Virus record (IMG/VR): IMGVR_UViG_3300010938_000950
Span: 145,767 to 209,766 of that record
Direction: 5' to 3' (one strand)
Origin: a virus
Length of the DNA stretch: 64,000 bases
Positions 36,752 to 44,512 of this stretch are shown piece after piece; within the stretch, counting starts at the first letter, position 1, and each line of letters begins with the position of its first letter. The notes beneath the pieces were generated by a model. That model made no database searches and was not told where the DNA came from. It saw only the letters and a list, made by a program, of their open reading frames with translations. Made by a program: the position numbers and the translations under genes.

Positions 36752-37008
36752 AAAACAAAATTCTGGAAGCTCTGGAACACAGGGCACTTTCTCAGCAAGA
36801 GCTAGCAAATTCAATTGGGGTGGAAGATGATGCCCATGAACTCATGAAGGCTCTCTACCACCTCAATCAAGAATCACTCATCGTCAAGCATCCTATCATG
36901 GATGGATGCAAAACCTGTGCATGTCACGTTACTTACAAGTGGCGTTTGACTTTTGCCGGCCGTCAATACCTGAACGAAAACATCAAACCACAAGAGACAC
37001 AATCATGA
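36748..37008 (+). CDS. Winged-helix domain protein (86 aa)
   Basis: The order KILEALEHRALSQQELANSI, LMKALYHLNQESLIV and YKWRLTFAGRQYL is a helix-turn-helix plus wing. Two Cys (CKTCACHV) lie in the wing. It is probably DNA-binding. ATGA overlap with the phosphoribosyltransferase gene; it may regulate that operon (inference). Confidence 0.65.
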   Translation: MKNKILEALEHRALSQQELANSIGVEDDAHELMKALYHLNQESLIVKHPIMDGCKTCACHVTYKWRLTFAGRQYLNENIKPQETQS

Positions 37009-37328
37009 GCGAGAAGAAGCACACCAGGCACGATCGCAAGCACGACCGGGAATTCAAGAACGAGCAGTTGGAGCTGGATGAGGAAGACAAGTGGCATCCG
37101 ACTCCAGAACAGTTCGCGGCCTTCCAGGCCCATGATGCTGGTCTTTGCATCGGCAATCTGCGCCTGCTCCTGTCGGGGCGCTTCCCGCTCTCGCTCAAGG
37201 AGTTGAAGGACTCTACCCTTCACTCTGCCTTGACGGTAGAGCGGCAGGTTGCTGCGTGGCTCCAGACTGGCTACGTTCTGGAGAACAAGGGGAAGTATTC
37301 TCTCAATCCTGCCTACAAGGGACGATAA
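37005..37328 (+). CDS. Hypothetical basic/helical protein (107 aa)
   Basis: A basic His-rich start (EKKHTRHDRKHDREFKNE), then a domain whose end (LKELKDSTLHSALTVERQVAAWLQTGYVLENKGKY) looks like a second winged helix, similar in order to 36748. ATGA overlap supports co-expression. Confidence 0.65.
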   Translation: MSEKKHTRHDRKHDREFKNEQLELDEEDKWHPTPEQFAAFQAHDAGLCIGNLRLLLSGRFPLSLKELKDSTLHSALTVERQVAAWLQTGYVLENKGKYSLNPAYKGR

Positions 37329-37600
37329 TGTTCCCCTCGCCTAAAGAACTAGATGCCCAATCCCAAATCAAATTGGATGGTTGGGTGGATCTAGATTCAG
37401 AAAGGTGGCGGGAAACTGACTCTGACCCAGGGCTGACCAAGAAGTGGTTGGTAATGCTCATGAAAGAGCCTGCCTACCTTTTCACAGATTCAGATGGTCG
37501 CATCTGGGGTAAAGGTGAGAACGGGTACTATTATCCTTACCATTATGAATATGGTAAGAAGAAATATGGAATCCGTATTCCCAAGAAAGCCGCCAACTAA
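37328..37600 (+). CDS. Hypothetical protein (90 aa)
   Basis: Aromatic, charged protein (WVDLDSERWRETDSDPGLTK; GYYYPYHYEYGKKKYG). Not recognised. It overlaps the previous stop by one base. Confidence 0.65.
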   Translation: MFPSPKELDAQSQIKLDGWVDLDSERWRETDSDPGLTKKWLVMLMKEPAYLFTDSDGRIWGKGENGYYYPYHYEYGKKKYGIRIPKKAAN

Positions 37601-37635
37601 AACCTCCCATTCACGGAAAACCAACGAGCCCGGTT

Positions 37636-38784
37636 ATGAACGCTGCTACGACTGAATTCGAGAACATCGTACTGACTGAACTTAGCCGGGCTTGGCATTC
37701 TAACGTCCTCAAGTTCAAGTGGAATAAGAGCGGAATCACAGCCCCTCAGTTTCGTATTACCGAAGCTCATGTGGATCATTGGGCTCAGTGGGTTCCAAGC
37801 AAACGAGAGATGCACTTCTCTCGTCATCTCGTCTCCACCCGTCCTTGGAATGAAGTGCTGGAAGTTCTCAAGCATGAGATGGCTCACCAGTATGTGAGCG
37901 AAGTTCTCAAGGTTACTGGCGAGCCTCCGCACGGACCTGCGTTCAAGTCTGTATGCAAACAGTACAACATTGACGCTGCTGTTCGTGGTACTCCAGGTGC
38001 AGACAAGGTGACGACCACGAACCATATCGTGGAGAAGATTCAGAATCTTCTGAAGAAGACGGTAGAGAACGGAGCCTCCGAAGAGGAAGCAAAAGCTGCC
38101 GCTTCTATCGCTCATAACTTGATGCTCAAGTACAACATCGAGCTTCAAGAAAAGAACGAAGAGCTTGGCTACACGGTACGCTATCTTGGCGGGGTGACTG
38201 GACGTATTCAGGGATACATGAGTGAGCTTGCTGCTCTCATCAGCAAGTATTATTTTGTGGAAATCATCTGGATTAGCTCCTATGACCCTCGTACCAAGAA
38301 GAAGGGTCATGAGCTGGAAATCTCCGGCACAGAAGAAAACGTAGAGGTAGCAGAATACGTCTACAATTTCATCTCCAAAGCTGCCGTGGAAACTTGGGAG
38401 AATAAACTGAAGGACAAAAACTTCAAGTTTTCTCTTCACCAGGAATTCAACCGCAACTTTGGATATAGCGGTTATGCTCCGCAATCTATCCAAGGCTTTA
38501 TCACTTCTTCCCGAACCAACTTCCTGATTGGATTCGTTCGTGGATTCCGCGAGCAACTCAAACAGGCCGAGGCTCAGGAGCAGGAGGCTGGTCTGATTCT
38601 TCGTAAAGATCCAAACCTGGAAGCCTTCTACCATCAGCGCCACCCGCACATTCAAAACATCAAGCGTGGAGGGGGTTTCGCTAACCCCAACATGCGCAAC
38701 CAAGGTTTTGCCGAAGGTCAGGCACTCAAGATGCCGTCTGGAATCAAGGCCAGTAAGCAATACATCCCCCTTTTGGGAAAGTGA
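37636..38784 (+). CDS. SprT-like metalloprotease with DUF2786 domain (382 aa)
   Basis: Residues 1-115 are SprT-like: the zinc site HEMAHQY (about residues 81-87) and the third ligand in HGPAFK. Residues 130-175 match DUF2786 (VENGASEEEAKAAASIAHNL, MLKYNI). The rest is a helical C-terminal region with a Gly-rich end. SprT/Spartan proteins cleave DNA-bound proteins, so a role in clearing host DNA-protein complexes or processing phage proteins is possible. It is preceded by repeat copy 37604 and followed by a RadC-like gene. Confidence 0.85.
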   Translation: MNAATTEFENIVLTELSRAWHSNVLKFKWNKSGITAPQFRITEAHVDHWAQWVPSKREMHFSRHLVSTRPWNEVLEVLKHEMAHQYVSEVLKVTGEPPHGPAFKSVCKQYNIDAAVRGTPGADKVTTTNHIVEKIQNLLKKTVENGASEEEAKAAASIAHNLMLKYNIELQEKNEELGYTVRYLGGVTGRIQGYMSELAALISKYYFVEIIWISSYDPRTKKKGHELEISGTEENVEVAEYVYNFISKAAVETWENKLKDKNFKFSLHQEFNRNFGYSGYAPQSIQGFITSSRTNFLIGFVRGFREQLKQAEAQEQEAGLILRKDPNLEAFYHQRHPHIQNIKRGGGFANPNMRNQGFAEGQALKMPSGIKASKQYIPLLGK

Positions 38785-38790
38785 GAAATC

Positions 38791-39342
38791 ATGGTCACGC
38801 AACACATTGTCCCGCTGTATCGTTTGGAATTGATCCGCGAGAAGGATCTGCCTTATCGATCGGTCACCTCAATCGAGGCAGCGGCTGAGGTGTTCCATGA
38901 AATGCTGGACTCTTCTCCTGTCGAGAAGTTGGCCGTCATTCATTGCAACTCTAGTCTCCAAATGATTGGAGCCGAGTTGATCGCTGTGGGATCCATCGAA
39001 CGGGTGTCGGCTGTTCCCGCTGACATCTTCCGTGGTGCGCTGCGTAATAATGCAGCCACCATCTGGATGGCACACAATCATGTGGACGGGAACGTCAAGG
39101 CATCTCTGCCAGACTACATGTTCACAGAGCGTGCATTGAAGGCAGCCGAGATTCTGGAGATTGGTCTGGAAGATCACTTGGTCATCGGGCCGGGTGCGCA
39201 CTATTCCATCCGACAACACTCCACAGAATTGGCTCTGGAAGTTCGTCAAAAGGAAAAGGCGCGCTTGCAGCAAACACTTCTTGGTGGAGCCGACCCAACA
39301 ATGTTGGCAAAGCTCCTCCTTTTGGGTAAGGGAATCAAGTAA
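38791..39342 (+). CDS. RadC-like JAB-domain protein (183 aa)
   Basis: The JAMM zinc motif MAHNHVDGNVKASLPD (H-x-H-x7-S-x2-D) sits near residues 90-105, as in RadC proteins, with the DIFRGALRNNAA helix before it. The N-terminal helix-hairpin-helix of RadC is missing, so this is the JAB domain alone. Despite the name, the biochemical role of RadC is unsettled; such genes often lie near anti-restriction genes. It follows the SprT-like gene by six bases. Confidence 0.8.
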   Translation: MVTQHIVPLYRLELIREKDLPYRSVTSIEAAAEVFHEMLDSSPVEKLAVIHCNSSLQMIGAELIAVGSIERVSAVPADIFRGALRNNAATIWMAHNHVDGNVKASLPDYMFTERALKAAEILEIGLEDHLVIGPGAHYSIRQHSTELALEVRQKEKARLQQTLLGGADPTMLAKLLLLGKGIK

Positions 39343-39362
39343 TTGATTTCTAATCTACTACA

Positions 39363-39587
39363 ATGAGTAGCAAAATACTTACCCAAAAAGTCATTACCAC
39401 TTTTGTTAGTGGAGGGATAGAAACTCGTGTTGATGGATATGTTGTGTCCATAGAATATAACACGGGTGATATTGTTACCTTCAAACAAGTAAATGGTAAA
39501 AACGTAGTAACATCACTTCGTACTCATGATGGCATCCAATGGGTAGAAGGAATGCGAAAGATCGCTTTTCCTACCTGGAAATACTAA
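39363..39587 (+). CDS. Small beta-rich protein (74 aa)
   Basis: Alternating strands (VITTFVSGGIETRVDGYVVS; DIVTFKQVNGKNVVTSL). Not recognised. Noticeably AT-richer than the flanking genes. Confidence 0.65.
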   Translation: MSSKILTQKVITTFVSGGIETRVDGYVVSIEYNTGDIVTFKQVNGKNVVTSLRTHDGIQWVEGMRKIAFPTWKY

Positions 39588-39594
39588 ATACATA

Positions 39595-40110
39595 ATGTTC
39601 ATCTACGGATTCTGGTTCTACGAAGAGTTGGCTGAAAAGGTTGGGGTTGGTCCCGGCAAACACCGAGGGGACAAGGTCGATAGCTACATTCAACTGGAAG
39701 ACGTTCGTGGAAACATCTTCGATGTCAAGGTATCCAGCCTTCGGCTTGAGTTGTTTCGACAGAATCCAAAGTGCGTGAGCTGCCATCGAATCGGAAGCTT
39801 GTGGATTCTGGAAGCCCATCATCGCAAAGAACCTCCCCATCTCAATCTTTACCATGTTGGTGAAGAGGAATGTGGGGAATGGAAAAATCTCTGCAAAGAT
39901 GGGCTAGTCATGATGACCAAGGATCACATCATTCCTCGGTCAAAAGGCGGCCCCACAAGTCTGGATAACCTTCAGACTATGTGTGCCATCTGTAATGGCA
40001 AGAAAGGCAACCAGCTTTTCCATCAAGCAAATCGCTTGAAGAAGGCGCCCGATCCTCTGCTGCCTTTTGGCAGCATGCAAAACATCAACGGCAAGGTACA
40101 ATTCCTATAA
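39595..40110 (+). CDS. HNH endonuclease (171 aa)
   Basis: The catalytic core is MTKDHIIPRSKGGPTSLDNL followed by CAICNGKKGN, with the second zinc pair at CVSCHRIGS upstream. The four Cys and the DH..N residues of the beta-beta-alpha-metal fold are intact. It could be a homing endonuclease or a host-DNA nuclease. The N-terminal 60 residues are unrecognised. Confidence 0.8.
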   Translation: MFIYGFWFYEELAEKVGVGPGKHRGDKVDSYIQLEDVRGNIFDVKVSSLRLELFRQNPKCVSCHRIGSLWILEAHHRKEPPHLNLYHVGEEECGEWKNLCKDGLVMMTKDHIIPRSKGGPTSLDNLQTMCAICNGKKGNQLFHQANRLKKAPDPLLPFGSMQNINGKVQFL

Positions 40111-40121
40111 GGTAACGTGTC

Positions 40122-40586
40122 ATGGAAGTCTGGATTCTGGAGTGGTCATACCCATATGATAGTGATAACAACATCACAGTATGGGCTAGTGAGCAAGAAG
40201 CTCAGAAGCAGGCTATCAAAGAAATCCAAGACCTGATCACTAATGATTGGGATATGGATGATGTTGATGCGGCGGCATGCGCTGATGATATTGATGACAT
40301 GGTGTCTCGTGGGCATTATGCCGAAGCCATCCGTCGCTTCAATGACTATCAGGACGAATACAATTCTGACTATGCTCAGTATTGGTTCGTCGTTAGGAAG
40401 GATGTACTTGGTGGCAATACCAGTACCATGACGTCTACCAGTAGAAACTATAGTAGTTCTTCTGGCGCGACATGCCGTGGACCCTGTAAGCAGCATAATG
40501 ATTACGCCAATCCTGATAGGTCAGATGGCACTTATGTTTGCCATCAATGCAAAACCTTCGGTCATATCTTTGGGACATCTCCATGA
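40122..40586 (+). CDS. Acidic protein with C-terminal zinc ribbon (154 aa)
   Basis: Residues 1-100 are acidic alpha/beta (WEDMDDVDAAACADDI-like acidic helix), then a Ser/Thr linker (TSTSRNYSSSSGA), then CRGPCKQHNDY...YVCHQC, a zinc ribbon. Unknown role. Confidence 0.65.
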   Translation: MEVWILEWSYPYDSDNNITVWASEQEAQKQAIKEIQDLITNDWDMDDVDAAACADDIDDMVSRGHYAEAIRRFNDYQDEYNSDYAQYWFVVRKDVLGGNTSTMTSTSRNYSSSSGATCRGPCKQHNDYANPDRSDGTYVCHQCKTFGHIFGTSP

Positions 40587-40906
40587 GCGACGATGACGAT
40601 AAGTTCTGCGAGGTAGATTGCTGCTCATGCGGTATTACCTTCAAGTTCTCCAAAAAGATCGAGGAGATGTGGAGAAAGTCTGAAAAGACTTTTTACTGTC
40701 CCAATGGTCATTCTTTGGTTTGGACTAAGCCAAAAGAAACAAACGAAGAAAAAGAGCTGAAAAAGCTCCGGGCGGAAGTCAAGGAGCTAAAGGAAAAGCT
40801 GGCCGCGTCTGAAAAGAAAGCGGAGGCTGAAAAGAAACGGGCCGATGAACTAGCTAACGAGTTGGAAATCTGGAGGCCCTCAACCGACGACAAGAAAGCT
40901 GGGTAA
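40583..40906 (+). CDS. Zinc-finger plus coiled-coil protein (107 aa)
   Basis: The N-terminal finger (CEVDCCSCGITF ... FYCPNGH) is followed by a long coiled coil (LKKLRAEVKELKEKLAASEK). This layout is common among small phage proteins. ATGA-coupled to 40122-40586. Confidence 0.7.
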   Translation: MSDDDDKFCEVDCCSCGITFKFSKKIEEMWRKSEKTFYCPNGHSLVWTKPKETNEEKELKKLRAEVKELKEKLAASEKKAEAEKKRADELANELEIWRPSTDDKKAG

Positions 40907-40907
40907 T

Positions 40908-41090
40908 ATGGCTACCAAATTCGTACTGGAAATCGAGCTGGGCAATGATGCTATGAAGCTTCCCACCCATGTGGCAGAAGCGGTAGCGGCTGCTGCTAAG
41001 CAGATTCCCCATGTCATTGCTCTCAAGGGTTCATCGATCAAGATCAAGGATGCCAACGGAAATACCGTTGGCACTTGGGGTTACAAGTGA
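40908..41090 (+). CDS. Small alpha/beta protein (60 aa)
   Basis: FVLEIELGNDAMKLPTHVAE, then an Ala-rich helix and GSSIKIKDANGNTVGTW. The pattern is shared by many small phage proteins of unknown role. It overlaps the next GTG start. Confidence 0.65.
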   Translation: MATKFVLEIELGNDAMKLPTHVAEAVAAAAKQIPHVIALKGSSIKIKDANGNTVGTWGYK

Positions 41091-41308
41091 GAGAAATCGA
41101 ATTCACCTGGAAAGGTAAGAAGTATAATGTCAGCAAGAAAGCTGAGCACATTGTGCTTCCCAATCGTACTGTCATCAAACCCAAGTGGTTTCGAGATCCT
41201 CCAGGCTTCGTGGCGGCTGATGAAGTGGCCCACCATCTTCAGCATGCGCCTCTTGGTGAAATTGCAGAGCATGTGGGAAATGCAACCTTTGCTCGGCCCG
41301 TAGAGTAA
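41087..41308 (+). CDS. Small basic protein (73 aa), GTG start
   Basis: REIEFTWKGKKYNVSKKAEH begins with two strands; the C-terminus is His-rich (VAHHLQHAPLGEIAEHVG). Not recognised. GTGA overlap with the previous stop. Confidence 0.55.
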   Translation: MREIEFTWKGKKYNVSKKAEHIVLPNRTVIKPKWFRDPPGFVAADEVAHHLQHAPLGEIAEHVGNATFARPVE

Positions 41309-41311
41309 GCT

Positions 41312-41539
41312 ATGTTTCGTCTTCGTAAGAAGTCGCCGGAGCTTCTCAACTTCGACTGGCAATCGGTACTGGACCAGCTCAATAAGTGCGATCCCAATGA
41401 TGGGTGTTTCTTTATGATCACCTTGAATAAGGGAACTGAAGATGAGTATCGTACTCGCTTCATGTCTTATACAGAGACTCTGGAACTGGTCATGCTGGCC
41501 TTGGAAAAGAAGAAGTTGCGGATTCCGTCCACACTGTAG
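41312..41539 (+). CDS. Hypothetical protein (75 aa)
   Basis: Soluble alpha/beta (FDWQSVLDQLNKCDPNDGCFFMITL) with a C-terminal helix. Not recognised. Confidence 0.6.
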   Translation: MFRLRKKSPELLNFDWQSVLDQLNKCDPNDGCFFMITLNKGTEDEYRTRFMSYTETLELVMLALEKKKLRIPSTL

Positions 41540-41587
41540 CCGAGCATAGCTCGGATCACAAAGTGCTAATTTCCTCCCATTCACAGG

Positions 41588-41603
41588 ATTCCCGTTCGGG
41601 AAT
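41588..41603 (+). promoter_or_regulatory. Post-repeat leader hairpin, covarying form
   Basis: ATTCCC-GTTC-GGGAAT lies four bases after repeat copy 41574 and ends in GCGG, as after the copies at 10301 and 19489, where the stem is ATGCCC/GGGCAT. The G-C pair is changed to T-A, keeping pairing. The gene at 41615 follows. Confidence 0.6.
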
Positions 41604-41614
41604 GCGGTCATCGC

Positions 41615-42028
41615 ATGAAAAAACTTGCCGGCCCCATTGATGTAGGTTTTATCAACCGCACATTCTTCCCTGGATATCTGGATGTTTCCGTTATCAATAT
41701 GGGAGAATGCTTTCTCTGGGCCTACATCGCTTTCCATCTCTACGATAATCTAGAACTTTGCGACATGGGTGCGCATGCCTTCGTGCGCTCCAAACTGGAC
41801 AATAAATTCTACGATTCAGAGAGACCCCAAGGCGAGGAAGACTGGAAGGACTTGCCCGCCACCAACTTTGGGGAGGGGTGTGGGTGTAATATCTGTACCC
41901 AGGGTATCAGAAAATATAAGGATATCAAAAAGTTCCAACATACCTGGCGTGGCATGACCAAGAAACATAATGTCAACTGGTCAAAAGTAGATGCCAAGAT
42001 TAGGAAAGTAATCGAGGCAAACACATGA
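41615..42028 (+). CDS. Cysteine-protease/transglutaminase-like protein (137 aa), paralogue of 27791
   Basis: It has the same order as the 27791 product: FINRTFFPGY, GECFLWAY (Cys), AHAFVR (His), FYDSERPQG (Asp). It adds a Cys-rich insertion (GEGCGCNICTQ) that could bind metal. The retained triad suggests an active enzyme. It is expressed from the repeat leader with hairpin at 41574-41603. Confidence 0.65.
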   Translation: MKKLAGPIDVGFINRTFFPGYLDVSVINMGECFLWAYIAFHLYDNLELCDMGAHAFVRSKLDNKFYDSERPQGEEDWKDLPATNFGEGCGCNICTQGIRKYKDIKKFQHTWRGMTKKHNVNWSKVDAKIRKVIEANT

Positions 42029-42219
42029 AAGCTTCTTGGGCTACAATTTCTTTAGGATTGGACCAGCTTTGGTTCACTCCTTTTGCGGAAGATGAAACTC
42101 CACAAGACCGAGCAGATGCGACTGAAAACTTTCTCAAAGCCAATGGCTGGACTTGGGATGAAGTTTTGAATGAAATTTCAAAGGAACCTTTCAATGGATC
42201 AGAACCAGTTCGTCACTGA
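42025..42219 (+). CDS. Small protein with GWTWDEV motif (64 aa)
   Basis: The C-terminal ATENFLKANGWTWDEVLNEI resembles the short helix-turn-helix segment of XRE/HigA-like proteins (GWT-x-E), also present in the 43591 product. It is too short for a full domain. Confidence 0.55.
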   Translation: MKASWATISLGLDQLWFTPFAEDETPQDRADATENFLKANGWTWDEVLNEISKEPFNGSEPVRH

Positions 42220-42745
42220 GCTTGCCAAGCTCCGTCCAGGCTCTACCTTCTTGGCGGTCAAGGGGTATCGTAATGAGTCCAGTGAGATTGCCGATTACAG
42301 CATCGCATTTCACTTCTCCTATCAGAAGGCCCTCGAAAAGAGCATGGACATTCTGATTGGCTTGGATCTTCAGACGGACCTGGAAAAGCAAGCACGGGCA
42401 GAATTGCTCGATAGCTTCGCTCGCTCTTTGGCAAAGGGAGCTAGTTCTCCTGAGTTGGAAGAGCGAGACCCTGTGTTCTCCTACTTCAAGGATGACAACG
42501 GAAACTACGTCAAGGGTGTCAAGCTACATGAGCCTACCAATACACTCCATCTATATGGATTGGTGGTTCACAAGAAGGTTCTTCTGCCTGGTCTGTATCT
42601 TCAAAAGACTAGGCGTCCACTGACAATCGCCAAGGACAAGCTACGGTATCTAACGCCGGTTGGCAAGTTCCGCTCTTTCAAGATGTTGCCGTCTCAGGTC
42701 GAAAGCATCTCAGTCCAGAACATCTCTCTTCTTCCCCCGGAGTAA
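42194..42745 (+). CDS. Hypothetical protein (183 aa)
   Basis: Beta-rich at both ends (STFLAVKGYRNESSEIADYS; VESISVQNISLL) with a helical middle. The basic strand segment KRPLTIAKDKLRYL-like (TRRPLTIAKDKLRYLTP) is notable. Unrecognised. AAAGGA lies eight bases before the ATG; it overlaps 42025-42219 by 26 bases. Confidence 0.65.
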   Translation: MDQNQFVTELAKLRPGSTFLAVKGYRNESSEIADYSIAFHFSYQKALEKSMDILIGLDLQTDLEKQARAELLDSFARSLAKGASSPELEERDPVFSYFKDDNGNYVKGVKLHEPTNTLHLYGLVVHKKVLLPGLYLQKTRRPLTIAKDKLRYLTPVGKFRSFKMLPSQVESISVQNISLLPPE

Positions 42746-42748
42746 ATC

Positions 42749-43096
42749 ATGTTGGATCTTTTGCGGGTGGCCGCAGAAGTTGCCGATCTGTCAACCGACA
42801 AATATAGAAAGGCTTTTATCGGAGCCGTATCTGTTCGTAAGGATGGCACGTTGGTTTACAGTCGAAACGGTGGAAACCCAAACTCGCATGGCAAAATGCC
42901 ATCGGTGCATGCAGAAGCGCGTGTGCTTAGGAAAAGCGGATATGGAGCAACTGTTTATGTTGCTCGTGTCTTGCGGAACGGAGAGTTTGCAATGGCAAAG
43001 CCTTGTGGACATTGCCGTGCCATCCTTCGAGCCCATAAAGTAGAGATGGTTTATTATACTACCGGACCAAACTCCTGGGAAGGTTTTAGACCGTGA
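42749..43096 (+). CDS. Cytidine-deaminase-fold protein (115 aa)
   Basis: The zinc-binding motifs are HAEAR (about residue 54) and PCGHC (about residue 84), in the correct order and spacing of the cytidine/deoxycytidylate deaminase superfamily; the HAE Glu is the proton shuttle. It is short, so the substrate (nucleoside, nucleotide or RNA/DNA base) is not known. It overlaps the next GTG start. Confidence 0.8.
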   Translation: MLDLLRVAAEVADLSTDKYRKAFIGAVSVRKDGTLVYSRNGGNPNSHGKMPSVHAEARVLRKSGYGATVYVARVLRNGEFAMAKPCGHCRAILRAHKVEMVYYTTGPNSWEGFRP

Positions 43097-43398
43097 ATCT
43101 TTACACAGGCGAAAGTGTTCGACAATCTCTAGCTCCCAAATGGGATGAGTATCTCGTCAAGCTTACGACGGGACAACCTCCTAATTGGAAATGCGATCAG
43201 CGTACAAAGGAAAACTTCTGTCTTAGTCAATGGTTGATGGAAGAGTTGATTGCACAAGGCTGTCCACAAGAAGACAGAATTTTTGTGCAGAACTATTTCA
43301 ACAGAAAAGCCAGAGCAGAGAACGACTTGTATGAGCTGGCCGCCCGAGCCATGAACACTTTCCTAGAAGGAAATATAGAAAGGTACAGAGGAAGATGA
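43093..43398 (+). CDS. Hypothetical protein (101 aa), GTG start
   Basis: A helical protein with KCDQRTKENFCLSQW and a C-terminal helix (LYELAARAMNTFLEGNIERY). Not recognised. GTGA overlap with the deaminase gene. Confidence 0.6.
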   Translation: MNLYTGESVRQSLAPKWDEYLVKLTTGQPPNWKCDQRTKENFCLSQWLMEELIAQGCPQEDRIFVQNYFNRKARAENDLYELAARAMNTFLEGNIERYRGR

Positions 43399-43613
43399 GT
43401 AGGCAGGTGAGGTTATATTGTTGGCTCGCGCTGATTACATCAGTGTGTTCCGTTGCTTTCGCTTTCTACGAAAGGGATGTAGCCTTCAAGGAATCTCACA
43501 TGAGTGGACTACTCTATTTCCAAAATACCGATCTCAAATACCGTGTCAATGAATTGGAAACAAAGCTCAACGATGCCCAGCGACAAGCAGATGAGTGCAA
43601 AAGCAAACGATAA
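43395..43613 (+). CDS. Membrane-anchored coiled-coil protein (72 aa)
   Basis: An N-terminal membrane helix (LYCWLALITSVCSVAFAFY) is followed by a periplasmic-type coiled coil (LKYRVNELETKLNDAQRQAD). This is the classic layout of an inner-membrane spanin (Rz), though no Rz1-like lipoprotein partner overlaps it. A spanin role is therefore a possibility only. Confidence 0.65.
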   Translation: MSRQVRLYCWLALITSVCSVAFAFYERDVAFKESHMSGLLYFQNTDLKYRVNELETKLNDAQRQADECKSKR

Positions 43614-43824
43614 ACTTCGGGTTCCGTACGAGGTGATGGCGGTCGAGGTTGACAAGATGTACCCGCCACATTACGTTCTCAAGCCTGGAGAAACCATTGA
43701 GCAGCACTTGATGGACATCGAAACATTCATCGAATCGTGTGGATGGACCACCGAGGAATACTTGGAGGAGTACATCCATCGTTCTTTGAAGGAGCTTTTC
43801 CCTGACAATAGGGAGATGAACTAA
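43591..43824 (+). CDS. Small protein with HigA-like segment (77 aa)
   Basis: LKPGETIEQHLMDIETFIES, then CGWTTEEYLEEY, recalls the PGE...GWT-x-EEL segment of HigA-type antitoxin domains, but it is cut short. No toxin partner is seen. Probably a phage-specific small protein; it overlaps 43395-43613 by 23 bases. Confidence 0.55.
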   Translation: MSAKANDKLRVPYEVMAVEVDKMYPPHYVLKPGETIEQHLMDIETFIESCGWTTEEYLEEYIHRSLKELFPDNREMN

Positions 43825-43825
43825 C

Positions 43826-44311
43826 ATGGACTTCTCAGACGTCAAAGAGTTTCTCACATCATGGGGTCTTCATTTCGATACTCCTAACGGGGACTCGAAC
43901 GACATTCCATATCCGCAAGTGTACGAGCGTATGCGTGCGGATGCGGGTGATGTTGGAGGAGACAAACTTCAAAAGTTTGTTTCGTCCATTACCGATACGA
44001 CAGATGGTCGCACCTATCTCAAACCCTTTTCTTGGGAAGAGGTAGAGGAAGCTTGGGATTCTCTAGAGTCTCCAGAACAAAAGCGTTCTAAGAATCATCC
44101 TCTTCAATTCGAATACTGTGAGTGCGGCTGTCACTGCCACACTGCAATGTCAAAAGGGGTTGATTATTCCATTTACAACGATCTGGAATCGAAGCTCCCA
44201 TTCACGGTGCGCCGGGGCCATAGCTGGATGGGCATTCAAATCGGCCCCAAGTATGCTACATGGGACGAGGCAGTCAAGGCAGCCCAGGATGATTGGGATA
44301 AAATTCCATGA
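43826..44311 (+). CDS. Hypothetical protein with Cys-cluster and internal repeat (161 aa)
   Basis: The middle contains EYCECGCHCHT, a dense metal-binding cluster. A repeat copy (44195) is read LPFTV at about residue 125, followed by a short domain (GHSWMGIQIGPKYATWDEAV) that would fit a separate gene product. A second start within the gene after the repeat is possible at 44229 (Met). Unrecognised. Confidence 0.65.
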   Translation: MDFSDVKEFLTSWGLHFDTPNGDSNDIPYPQVYERMRADAGDVGGDKLQKFVSSITDTTDGRTYLKPFSWEEVEEAWDSLESPEQKRSKNHPLQFEYCECGCHCHTAMSKGVDYSIYNDLESKLPFTVRRGHSWMGIQIGPKYATWDEAVKAAQDDWDKIP

Positions 44312-44469
44312 GTGATAAGTCTACTTCAAAGAAGACTAAGAAAGAACTCATAGAAGAGAACGAAGCTTTGAAGGCAGAGATCGTTTCTCTGAAACAAAAG
44401 ATCAGCAGCCTCGAAAGTGAAGTATATTCTAGACTCACTGATAGGGAGTTAGTTGGATCTGGCTGGTAA
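44308..44469 (+). CDS. Coiled-coil microprotein (53 aa)
   Basis: Basic start then a heptad helix (LIEENEALKAEIVSLKQKIS) and SRLTDRELVGSGW at the end. ATGA-coupled. Not recognised. Confidence 0.6.
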   Translation: MSDKSTSKKTKKELIEENEALKAEIVSLKQKISSLESEVYSRLTDRELVGSGW

Positions 44470-44512
44470 ACAAACCTGAATCGCAAACGCGAGTGCAAAG
44501 GAACAGGAAATA

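Noticed and set aside
37597-38805. 402-aa minus-strand frame over the SprT-like gene
   Set aside because: The + strand product has an intact zinc-protease motif; the minus frame is a shadow.
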